The position numbers and the translations under genes are program-made. The notes beneath the pieces are model-generated. The model was not told where the DNA came from, searched no databases, and worked only from the letters and a program-made list of their open reading frames with translations. A stretch of DNA of 64,000 bases from CAYYFX01 sp964571855 (lineage in GTDB: Bacteria; ARS69), in NCBI GenBank assembly GCA_964571855.1, contig CAZNDO010000001.1, forward strand, positions 124,001-188,000. Reading direction: 5' to 3'. Positions 33,675 to 41,381 of this stretch are shown here, in pieces (within the stretch, counting starts at the first letter, position 1; the number at the start of each line of letters is the position of its first letter).

Positions 33675-34892
33675 TCACTCGTAGCGCAGCGCCTCGATGG
33701 GATCCAGGGACGCGGCGCGGCGCGCCGGGTAGAAGCCGAAGAACACGCCCACCGCCGCCGCGAACGCCAGCGCCAGCGCCACCGTGGCCGGCGAGATGGC
33801 CGTGGCCCATCCCGTGATGCGGCCCAGGACGAGGCTCCCCGCCGCGCCCAGCAGCACCCCGAGCAGCCCGCCGATCGTGCAGAGCACCACGCTCTCCACG
33901 AGGAACTGCGTGAGGATGTCCGCGCCGCGCGCGCCGAGCGCCATGCGCAGCCCGATCTCGCGCGTCCGCTCGGTCACGGACACCAGCATGATGTTCATGA
34001 TGCCGATGCCGCCGACCAGCAGCGAGATGCCCGCGATCGCGGAGAGCAGCAGCGTCATCACCTTCGTGGTCTCCTGCGCCGTCTCGGCCAGCTGGTCCTG
34101 GCTGCGGACCGTGAAGTCGTCGGCCTCGTTCGCGCCGAGGCCGTGGGAGTCGCGCATGATCTGCCGGATCTCCTCGCGGCCGGCCTCCAGGTCGTGGGAC
34201 GAGTACGTGGCCACCAGGATCTGCGGGATGAACTGCCGTCCGGCCAGGCGCGTCTGCGCCGTGGTGTACGGCACGATGACCATGTCGTCCTGGTCGGTGC
34301 CCTCCGCGGTCTGCCCCTTCCGCGCGAACACGCCCACGACCTTGAACGGCACGTCCCGGATGCGGACCTGCTGACCGACCGGGTCCTCGTCCGGGAAGAG
34401 CGCGTCCGCCACGGTCTTCCCGAGCACGGCCACCTTGCGCAGCGAGCGCACGTCGGACTGGTCGAAGAACACGCCCGAGTCCATGGTCCAGTTCCGGATC
34501 GTGACGTAGTCCGGGTGCACGCCGTAGATGAACGTGCGCCAGTTCCCCTGCCCGCCCACCACCTGCGTGCGCGTGGCGACCACCGGGGTGATGGCGGAGA
34601 GCAGCGTCCCCGAGCTTCGCAGGAGGTCCGCGTCGTCCACGGTCAGGCGGTTGAAGGACTGCGCGCCCTGGCTGACGCCGCCCTGCGCGGTGGCGCCCGG
34701 CGTGACGATGAGCATGTTCGTGCCCAGGTTCCCGATCCGGTCCTGGATCTGCCGCTGCGCGCCGGACCCGATGGCCACCATCATGATCACGGCGCCCACG
34801 CCGATGATGATGCCCAGCATGGTGAGCAGCGTGCGCATCTTGTTCTTGCGGATGCTGGCGCCGGCCACGCGCACGAGGGTGGCGGCGTTCAT
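33675..34892 (-). CDS. MacB-type ABC transporter permease
   Basis: A 405-residue permease. N-terminal helix about 18-40 (TLLTMLGIIIGVGAVIMMV), then a MacB_PCD periplasmic domain (about 45-245). Three C-terminal helices form the FtsX domain, with GGIGIMNIMLVSVTERTREIGLRMALGA and a PARRAASLDPIEALRYE end. It lacks a fused ATPase; that is the separate gene upstream. With the adaptor it forms a mechanotransmission exporter for peptides, antibiotics or lipids. It overlaps the ATPase gene by 4 nt. Confidence 0.93.
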   Translation of the reverse strand: MNAATLVRVAGASIRKNKMRTLLTMLGIIIGVGAVIMMVAIGSGAQRQIQDRIGNLGTNMLIVTPGATAQGGVSQGAQSFNRLTVDDADLLRSSGTLLSAITPVVATRTQVVGGQGNWRTFIYGVHPDYVTIRNWTMDSGVFFDQSDVRSLRKVAVLGKTVADALFPDEDPVGQQVRIRDVPFKVVGVFARKGQTAEGTDQDDMVIVPYTTAQTRLAGRQFIPQILVATYSSHDLEAGREEIRQIMRDSHGLGANEADDFTVRSQDQLAETAQETTKVMTLLLSAIAGISLLVGGIGIMNIMLVSVTERTREIGLRMALGARGADILTQFLVESVVLCTIGGLLGVLLGAAGSLVLGRITGWATAISPATVALALAFAAAVGVFFGFYPARRAASLDPIEALRYE

Positions 34893-35644
34893 CGCGCGGC
34901 CGCCGCGACCGCGGGCAGCGCGGCCAGCTCGCGGGCGGCCTCCGTGCGGTCGGTCACGCGCTCGTCCCGCAGGATGCGCCCGTCCCGCAGCTCCACCACG
35001 CGCTTCGCGCACCGCGCGATGTCGTGCTCGTGCGTGACGAGGATGGTGGTGGTGCCCTCGTCGTTGAGCGCCTGGAAGAGCGCCATCACCTCCAGCGACG
35101 TGCGCGAGTCCAGGTTTCCCGTGGGCTCGTCCGCGAGCAGCAGCGACGGCCGCGTCACCAGCGCCCGCGCGATGGCCACGCGCTGCTGCTGCCCGCCGGA
35201 CAGCTCCGAGGGCTCGTGGTCCATGCGCTCGGCCAGACCCACGCGCGTCAGCGCCGCCCGCGCCGCCGCCGGCGCGTCCTTCGCGCGCCGCGCGCGGTCG
35301 TACAGCAGCGGCAGCTCCACGTTCTCGAGCGCGCTCGTGCGCGCGAGCAGGTTGAAGGTCTGGAACACGAAGCCGATCTTCCGGTTGCGGAGGTCCGCGA
35401 GCGCGTTGCGGCCCAGGGACTCCACGGCGGTCCCGTCCAGCCGGTACGTCCCGGACGTGGGCCGGTCCAGGCAGCCGAGGATGTTCATCAGCGTGGACTT
35501 CCCGGAGCCGGACGCGCCCATGATGGCGATCATCTCGCCCGGCTCCACGGCGAAGGACACGCCGCGCAGCGCAGGCACCTCGGTCCTGCCCATGCGGTAG
35601 ACCTTCACGAGGTCCCGCGCGTCGATGACGAGGGGTCCGCCCAT
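34889..35644 (-). CDS. MacB/LolD-type ABC transporter ATPase
   Basis: A 251-residue ATPase with Walker A GASGSGKSTLMNILG (about 42-56), signature LSGGQQQRVAIARAL (about 150), Walker B LLLADEPTGNLDS and the H-loop THEHDIA. The sequence places it in the MacB/LolD/FtsE clade that powers FtsX-like permeases. ATG at 35644. Downstream is the permease (4-nt overlap), upstream the adaptor (5-nt gap). Confidence 0.93.
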   Translation of the reverse strand: MGGPLVIDARDLVKVYRMGRTEVPALRGVSFAVEPGEMIAIMGASGSGKSTLMNILGCLDRPTSGTYRLDGTAVESLGRNALADLRNRKIGFVFQTFNLLARTSALENVELPLLYDRARRAKDAPAAARAALTRVGLAERMDHEPSELSGGQQQRVAIARALVTRPSLLLADEPTGNLDSRTSLEVMALFQALNDEGTTTILVTHEHDIARCAKRVVELRDGRILRDERVTDRTEAARELAALPAVAAAAR

Positions 35645-35649
35645 GCGCG

Positions 35650-36975
35650 TTACGCTCCCGGCGGGCCGAAGCGCGGCGCGCTGCTGCCGCCCTGGAACGG
35701 ATTCGCGGCGGTGGTCGCCGTTCCGGTGGACGTGCCCGCGATCACCTGCATCCCCGTCTCCAGGCCGGGGCCGCTGACCTCCGTGTTCTGCCCATCGGTC
35801 AGGCCGGTCTTCACGGGAACCGGCTCCGGGCGGCCTTGCGCGTCGAGGCGCCAGAGGACGGTCCGATCGGCGAAGCCGCCGCGGCGTCCGTTCCCGGTCG
35901 CGCTCCCGGCCGCGCTCCCCGCCGCTCCGCCGGGCGCGCCGCCCGCCACCCGCTCGCCGCCGGCAGCGGGCTCGCCACCTCCACCGCCCGCCCCGCGGGC
36001 GCTGTCCCCGCCCGCCCCGCCCTCGCGCTCCGCGCGCATCGCGCGCAGGCGCGCCACCATCTCCTCCGTCGGACGGAAGCGCAGCGCCGCGTTCGGGACC
36101 TTGAACACGTCCGCGGCCTCGGCCACCAGGAAGTCCACCGTGGCGGTCATCCCGGGAAGGAGCCGCCCGTCGTCGTTCGCCACGGACACCACGACCGTGT
36201 AGTTCACGACGTTCTCGAGCGTGGTGGACTGCAACCGCACCTGCTGCACCGTGCCCGTGAACGTCTCGTCCGGGTACGCCTGCACGGTGAACTCCGCCTT
36301 CTGCCCGTCGTGGATCTTCCCGATGTCGCTCTCGTCCACCGCGGCCAGGATCTCCATCTTGCCGAGGTCCCCCGCGATGAGGAAGAGCTGCGGCGCCGAC
36401 AGGCTGGCCGCCACCGTCTGCCCCACCTCCACGGTGCGGTCCAGGACCACGCCGTCGATGGGCGAGCGGATCTCCGTGTAGGTGAGGTTCTGTCGCGCGC
36501 GCTCCACGTTGACCTCGGCGGACGTGACCGCCGCCTTGGCCACCGCCCGCGCGGAGCGGGCCGCGTCCACGGCCTCCTCGGTGGCGGCTCCCTGCGCCAG
36601 CAGCCCCTCGGCCCGGGTGAGCGTGAGCTCGGTCTGCGCCAGGTCCGCGCGGCTGCGCGCCAGGTCCGCCTCCGCGGAGCGCACGGCCTGCTGCAGCAGC
36701 GTGGGGTCGATGCGGGCGACGAGTTGGTTCGCCCGCACCCGGTCGTTGAAGTCGGCGAGGATCGCGGCGATCTGTCCGGAGACCTGCGTGCCCACCTGCA
36801 CGGTCTGCGTGGCCTGGAGGGTCCCGGTGGACGACACGGTGGAGCGCACGTCGCCGCGCGTGACCTCCACGAAACGGTACTGGCTCTTGTCCTCCTGCTT
36901 CCAGAAGCGGAAGCCGGCCGCGACCCCGGCCGCGACCAGCCCGAGGATCACGAGGGGCAGGACCACCTTCTTCAT
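35650..36975 (-). CDS. MacA-type periplasmic adaptor with low-complexity insert
   Basis: A 441-residue membrane fusion protein. The N-terminal signal anchor is VVLPLVILGLVAAGVAAGF (about 4-22). Lipoyl halves (SQVSGQIAAI-like TQVSGQIAAILADFNDRV and YTEIRSPIDGVVLDR) flank a coiled coil, then the barrel domain. A Gly/Ala/Ser-rich insert of about 60 residues (around 320-380) precedes the last beta domain and is unusual. The ATG at 36975 follows CAGGAG. It is the first gene of the exporter operon. Confidence 0.92.
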   Translation of the reverse strand: MKKVVLPLVILGLVAAGVAAGFRFWKQEDKSQYRFVEVTRGDVRSTVSSTGTLQATQTVQVGTQVSGQIAAILADFNDRVRANQLVARIDPTLLQQAVRSAEADLARSRADLAQTELTLTRAEGLLAQGAATEEAVDAARSARAVAKAAVTSAEVNVERARQNLTYTEIRSPIDGVVLDRTVEVGQTVAASLSAPQLFLIAGDLGKMEILAAVDESDIGKIHDGQKAEFTVQAYPDETFTGTVQQVRLQSTTLENVVNYTVVVSVANDDGRLLPGMTATVDFLVAEAADVFKVPNAALRFRPTEEMVARLRAMRAEREGGAGGDSARGAGGGGGEPAAGGERVAGGAPGGAAGSAAGSATGNGRRGGFADRTVLWRLDAQGRPEPVPVKTGLTDGQNTEVSGPGLETGMQVIAGTSTGTATTAANPFQGGSSAPRFGPPGA

Positions 36976-37183
36976 GCGGCACTCCTGACGGGATCGGCGG
37001 CGCGTGCGGACCGGGAGCCGGAGTCCCAAGATACTCCAGGGGTCCGCGGCCGTCCCGAGAGCGGGCGCCGGCGATCCTGCGCAATCAACCCGCGGCGGGG
37101 GCCGGGGTTCGTTCTGCTAGAATCCCCGCCGCGCGGACGCCGGCCCCGCGATCCCGCCGGCCCACCCCGACCCAGGACGCCGT

Positions 37184-39721
37184 GTGACCACGCAGCCCCT
37201 CCCGCCCCGATCCGTCGCGAAGCCCGAGCTGATGAGCCCGGCCGGGCATTGGCCGCAGCTCCGCGCCGCCGTGGAGGCGGGGGCGGATGCCGTCTACTTC
37301 GGCCTGCGGCACTTCACCGCGCGCGCGAAGGTGGGGTTCGAGCTCGGGGAGCTGACGGATGTCATGCGCACGCTCCACGGCCGGGGCGTGAGGGGCTACG
37401 TCACGTTCAACACGCTCGTCTTCGAGCACGAGGTGGACGAGGCGGCGCGGGCGATCGGCCGGATCGCGGAGTCCGGGGCGGACGCGGTGATCGTGCAGGA
37501 CCTCGGGATGGCGCGGCTGGCGCGCGAGATCGCGCCGGACCTCCCGGTGCACGGCAGCACGCAGATGAGCCTCACCAGCGCCGAGGGCGTGCGGGTGGCG
37601 GAGTCCTTCGGGGTGACGCGCGTGATCCTGGCGCGCGAGCTGTCGCTGGACGACCTGCGCGCCATCCGCGCCGCCACGCGCTGCGAGCTGGAGATGTTCG
37701 TGCATGGCGCCTTGTGCGTGTCGTACTCCGGGCAGTGCCTGTCGTCGGAAGCGTGGGGCGGGCGGAGTGCCAACCGCGGGCAGTGCGCGCAGGCGTGCCG
37801 GCTGCCGTACGAGCTGATCGTGGACGACGCGGTGCGCCCGCTCGGGGACGCGCGGTACCTGCTCTCGCCGGGGGACCTGAACACGCTGCGCGCGGTGCCG
37901 GACATCGTCGCGCTCGGGCTGGACGCGCTCAAGATCGAGGGGCGCTACAAGGACGAGACGTACGTGGCGGTGGTGACGCGCGCGTACCGGCGCGCGGTGG
38001 ACGCGGCGTGGGACGGCCGCGACGCCGCGCCGTCCGCGGCCGACGCGCTGCTCGTGGAGCAGGTGTACTCGCGCGGGTCGGGGCCGTTCTTCGTCGCCGG
38101 CGTGAACCACCAGGTCGTGGTTCCGGGGCGGATCGGCCGGCATCGCGGCGTGCGCATGGGGCGCGTGGCCGCGGTCACGGACGACTCGGTGATCGTGGAG
38201 CCCGCGGAGACGCAGCGGATCGCGCCGTTGAAGCCGGGCGACGGCGTGGTCTTCGACGCGGCCGATCGCCGGAGCCCCGAGGAGCGCGAGGAGGGCGGCC
38301 GCGTGTACGACGTGCAGCCGGGCCCCGCCGGGCTCGAGCTGCGCTTCGCGAACGGCGCCCTGGACTTCCGGCGCATCCGGCCCGGGGATCTCCTGTGGCG
38401 CACGGACGATCCCGAGGTGGAGCGCGCCGCGCGGCCGTTCACGCGGGCGACCGCGCCGGTGGCGCGGCAGGCCGTGCACGTGCGGGTCGAAGCGCACGAA
38501 GGGGCGCCGCTCGTGACGCGATGGTCGCTGGCGGCGGACGCGTCGGTGTCGGCGGCCGTGACCTCGGCGGCGCCGCTCGGCCCGGCCGCGAACCGGCCCC
38601 TGGACTCCGAGCGTTGCCGCGAGCAGCTCGGTCGCCTGGGCGGGACCGCGTACGAGCTGGCCGGGCTGGAGCTGGATCTGCGCGGCCGCCCGTTCGTCCC
38701 CGTGTCGTTTCTGAACGAGCAGCGGCGGCAGGCCGTGGCCGCGCTGGGCGCGCGGCAGGAGGCGGCGCCGGCGCGGCGGGTCGGCGACGCGCGCGCGGCG
38801 CGGGAGGCACTCGCGCGGGCGGCGCGCGCGAGCGGCGCCGATGCCGTCGGCCCGCCGGAGCTGCACCTTCTGGTGCGCACGCCGGAGCAGCTCGACGCCG
38901 CCCTCGACGCTCGCCCCGCCGGCATCACGCTGGACTACCTGGACCTCTACGGGCTGCGCCCTTCCGTGGAGCGCACGCGCGCCGCCGGCATCGCGGTGCG
39001 CGTGGCCAGCCCGCGGATCCTGAAGCCGAACGAGGAGCGCATCGTCACGTTCCTGCGGAAGCTGGACGCGGAGATCCTGGTGCGGTCCACGGGACTCCTG
39101 CACACGCTCCGCGAAGGGCCGCACCCGCCGCTCACGGGCGACTTCAGCCTGAACGTCACGAACGAGCTGACCGCCGCGGCGCTCCGCGAGCTGGGCGTGG
39201 ACCGGATCACGCCGGGGCACGACCTGAACGGCGCCCAGATCGCCGCGCTGTCCCGCGCGCTGGGTCCAGGCGCGCTGGAGGTGGTGGCGTACCACCATCT
39301 CCCGGTGTTCCACACGGAGCACTGCGTGTTCTGCCGCTTCCTCTCGACCGGCACGAGCTACAAGGACTGCGGCCGCCCGTGCGAGTCCCACCGCGTGGCC
39401 CTGCGCGACGCGAAGGGACGAGCGCACCCCGTGCTCGCCGACGTGGGCTGCCGCAACACGGTGTTCGGCGCCGAGGCGCAGGAGGCCAGCCGGCACCTGG
39501 ACGCGTGGCGCGCCGCCGGCGTGCGGCACTTCCGGCTGGAGTTCGCGCACGAATCGGCGGCAGACGTGGCGCGTATCGCCGCGGCGTTCGTGGACACGCT
39601 GGCCGGACGCTCGAGCGCGGCCGACCTGGGGCGGACCCTTGCCCGCATCGCTCCCGGCGGAAGCACCGAGGGGAGCCTCTTCATCCCCCACGACTACGAG
39701 AGGATTCCTCTTCTCGGCTAG
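37184..39721 (+). CDS. rlhA: Peptidase U32 family RNA hydroxylase (RlhA-like)
   Basis: An 845-residue U32 protein with the family landmarks: LMSPAGHWPQLRAAVEAGADAVYFGL, MFVHGALCVSYSGQCLSS, NRGQCAQACRLPYEL (iron-sulfur cysteines) and LKIEGRYK. The long C-terminal extension includes a DUF3656-like segment and a second Cys cluster (HCVFCRF, YKDCGRPCESHR). Family knowledge: in E. coli RlhA hydroxylates C2501 of 23S rRNA; the shorter TrhP acts on tRNA. The extension favours the RlhA type. The GTG at 37184 is the likely start; no strong ribosome-binding site is visible. Confidence 0.85.
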   Translation: MTTQPLPPRSVAKPELMSPAGHWPQLRAAVEAGADAVYFGLRHFTARAKVGFELGELTDVMRTLHGRGVRGYVTFNTLVFEHEVDEAARAIGRIAESGADAVIVQDLGMARLAREIAPDLPVHGSTQMSLTSAEGVRVAESFGVTRVILARELSLDDLRAIRAATRCELEMFVHGALCVSYSGQCLSSEAWGGRSANRGQCAQACRLPYELIVDDAVRPLGDARYLLSPGDLNTLRAVPDIVALGLDALKIEGRYKDETYVAVVTRAYRRAVDAAWDGRDAAPSAADALLVEQVYSRGSGPFFVAGVNHQVVVPGRIGRHRGVRMGRVAAVTDDSVIVEPAETQRIAPLKPGDGVVFDAADRRSPEEREEGGRVYDVQPGPAGLELRFANGALDFRRIRPGDLLWRTDDPEVERAARPFTRATAPVARQAVHVRVEAHEGAPLVTRWSLAADASVSAAVTSAAPLGPAANRPLDSERCREQLGRLGGTAYELAGLELDLRGRPFVPVSFLNEQRRQAVAALGARQEAAPARRVGDARAAREALARAARASGADAVGPPELHLLVRTPEQLDAALDARPAGITLDYLDLYGLRPSVERTRAAGIAVRVASPRILKPNEERIVTFLRKLDAEILVRSTGLLHTLREGPHPPLTGDFSLNVTNELTAAALRELGVDRITPGHDLNGAQIAALSRALGPGALEVVAYHHLPVFHTEHCVFCRFLSTGTSYKDCGRPCESHRVALRDAKGRAHPVLADVGCRNTVFGAEAQEASRHLDAWRAAGVRHFRLEFAHESAADVARIAAAFVDTLAGRSSAADLGRTLARIAPGGSTEGSLFIPHDYERIPLLG

Positions 39722-39729
39722 AGGTGCGC

Positions 39730-40290
39730 ATGGCGCTGTCGCGTGAGACGGCCAACCGGATCGTGGACGCGGTGGCTGCCGACCCGGAGTGCGTGAGCCG
39801 GATCCGGAGCGTGTTCGCCCTGATCCCGGGCGCCCAGTCCGGGGCCGTGCGCAACTTCGGTATCGCCACGGTCAACAACACGTCGATGCTGGCGAACGAT
39901 GCGTACCACTGGGTACTGCAGCGGGATCCGAAGTTCCGGGAGTCCTGGCTGGGACAGTGGCTGGACCGGAAGGATCTGACGGTCATGGACCCCGGCGACC
40001 CCGCGGTGGAGCGCTACGTCTGCACGGGCATCGCCAGCGCCACCCTGACCGCGCTGCGGCAGGCCAAGGCCGCGTCCCCCGCCGCGTTCGAGCGGGTCGC
40101 GGAGCTGGATCTCGTGAGTCGCACGAAGCCCTACGACCACACCGCCACGTTCGTGGCCACCCCGGACGGCGAGTACGTGTTCGACTGGTGGAAGACGCTC
40201 CATCCCGCGTGCCCGATGATCTACCATCAGGCCGACTTCCTGTTGAACCGGGGCGGCGTGCTGCACCTGCACTTCGGCGGGTTCGCTTAG
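39730..40290 (+). CDS. Hypothetical protein following rlhA
   Basis: A 186-residue protein I do not recognise. It has no signal peptide or membrane segment. It contains a helical N-terminus (ETANRIVDAVAADPECVSRI), a mixed middle (YHWVLQRDPKFRESWLGQW) and a beta-rich end rich in His, Trp and Tyr (ATFVATPDGEYVFDWWKTLH, then VLHLHFGGFA). The start lies 8 nt after the rlhA stop, suggesting cotranscription. Coding is supported by strong third-position GC and Trp/Tyr/His use unlike shadow frames. It might be a papain-like or transglutaminase-like fold, but I cannot show catalytic residues. Confidence 0.75.
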   Translation: MALSRETANRIVDAVAADPECVSRIRSVFALIPGAQSGAVRNFGIATVNNTSMLANDAYHWVLQRDPKFRESWLGQWLDRKDLTVMDPGDPAVERYVCTGIASATLTALRQAKAASPAAFERVAELDLVSRTKPYDHTATFVATPDGEYVFDWWKTLHPACPMIYHQADFLLNRGGVLHLHFGGFA

Positions 40291-40291
40291 G

Positions 40292-41365
40292 TCAGGCGCC
40301 GCGCGGCGGATCGAACCCCAGCCCCGGCCGGCCCGTCGGGCGCAGCTCCCCGTCCTCCAGGATCACCGCCCCCGCCGCCGGGTCATCCAGCAGGTCGAAA
40401 TGCCCGTCGAGGTCCGCATACTTCACGTTGGGCCGCGCCAGCGCGTAGTGCAGCCCCGCGCAGATGCCCAGCGCGGACTCGTCCATGCAACCCACCATCA
40501 CCTCGAGCCCCGCCGCCCGCGCCACCGCGCCCACGCGGATGGCCTCCGTGATGCCGCCCACCTTCATCAGCTTCACGTTGACCATGTCCGCCAGCTCGTC
40601 GGACGCGAGCGCGAATGCATCCAGGAGGCTCATCAGGCTCTCGTCCGCCATCACGGGCAGCGTCACGGACTCGGTCACGCGGCCCAGCAGCGCCGGCTCC
40701 CCGCGCGGCGTGGGCTGCTCCAGCAGCTCCAGGTCCGCGGCACGCACGGCCTCCACGAACCGCTGCGCCGCCTCCACCGTGTAGCCCTGGTTCGCGTCGA
40801 AGCGGATCTCGATGCCGGCGCCCACCGCCTCGCGCACGCGGCGCACGCGCTCGGCGTCCTCGTCGACATCCTTGCCGCCCTTGATCTTCAGGTGGCGGAA
40901 GCCCCGCGCCACGAACTCGCGCGCCTTGGCCACGGTCTCGTCCGCCGGCAGGATCCCGATCGTGATGGACGTGGCCATGCGGTCGCGGTAGCCGCCGAGC
41001 ACTTCGTACAGCGGCAGTCCGGCGGTCTTCCCCAGGAGATCCAGGAGCGCCATGTCCACCGCGGCCAGCGTGGACGGCTTCCCCGCGAGCAGCGGCTTCA
41101 ACTCCTCCAGCCGGCGCACCCAGCGGAGCGGGTTCCGCCCGTGCAGCATGGGTTCCACCGTGTCGCGCAGCGCCTTCAGCGTCCCGTCCGCCGTCTCGCC
41201 GGTCACGCCGGGATCGGGCGCCGCGCAGCCGTAGCCGGTCAGTCCGCCGTTCGTCTCCAGGGCGACGAAGACGTTCACCGCGGTGTCCACGGTCTCGTAC
41301 GCGATGGTGTACGGCTCCGCCAGCCGCATGGGCACGGGCCACGCGCGGCAGCCGGTGATCCTCAT
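40292..41365 (-). CDS. Enolase-superfamily racemase/epimerase (dipeptide epimerase or DgcA-like)
   Basis: A 357-residue muconate-lactonising-enzyme subgroup protein. All catalytic elements are present: FRHLKIKGGKD (KxK, about 160), metal ligands in FDANQGY, LLEQPT and MADES, and the second lysine in VNVKLMKVGG (about 265). Lysines on both faces fit 1,1-proton transfer, hence racemisation or epimerisation. The GCMDES motif near the end resembles the GCMxES of L-Ala-D/L-Glu epimerases. Family knowledge: a close subgroup, DgcA, racemises N-acetyl-D-Glu and pairs with DgcN (DUF1611), which is encoded two genes upstream. It is the last gene of a four-gene operon. Confidence 0.9.
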   Translation of the reverse strand: MRITGCRAWPVPMRLAEPYTIAYETVDTAVNVFVALETNGGLTGYGCAAPDPGVTGETADGTLKALRDTVEPMLHGRNPLRWVRRLEELKPLLAGKPSTLAAVDMALLDLLGKTAGLPLYEVLGGYRDRMATSITIGILPADETVAKAREFVARGFRHLKIKGGKDVDEDAERVRRVREAVGAGIEIRFDANQGYTVEAAQRFVEAVRAADLELLEQPTPRGEPALLGRVTESVTLPVMADESLMSLLDAFALASDELADMVNVKLMKVGGITEAIRVGAVARAAGLEVMVGCMDESALGICAGLHYALARPNVKYADLDGHFDLLDDPAAGAVILEDGELRPTGRPGLGFDPPRGA

Positions 41366-41381
41366 GCGCGCGGGCGTCGCA

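Noticed and set aside
35836..39729. A long plus-strand frame running into the 186-residue protein
   Set aside because: Only its last 187 codons (from 39730) look coding; the rest is shadow of macA and rlhA.
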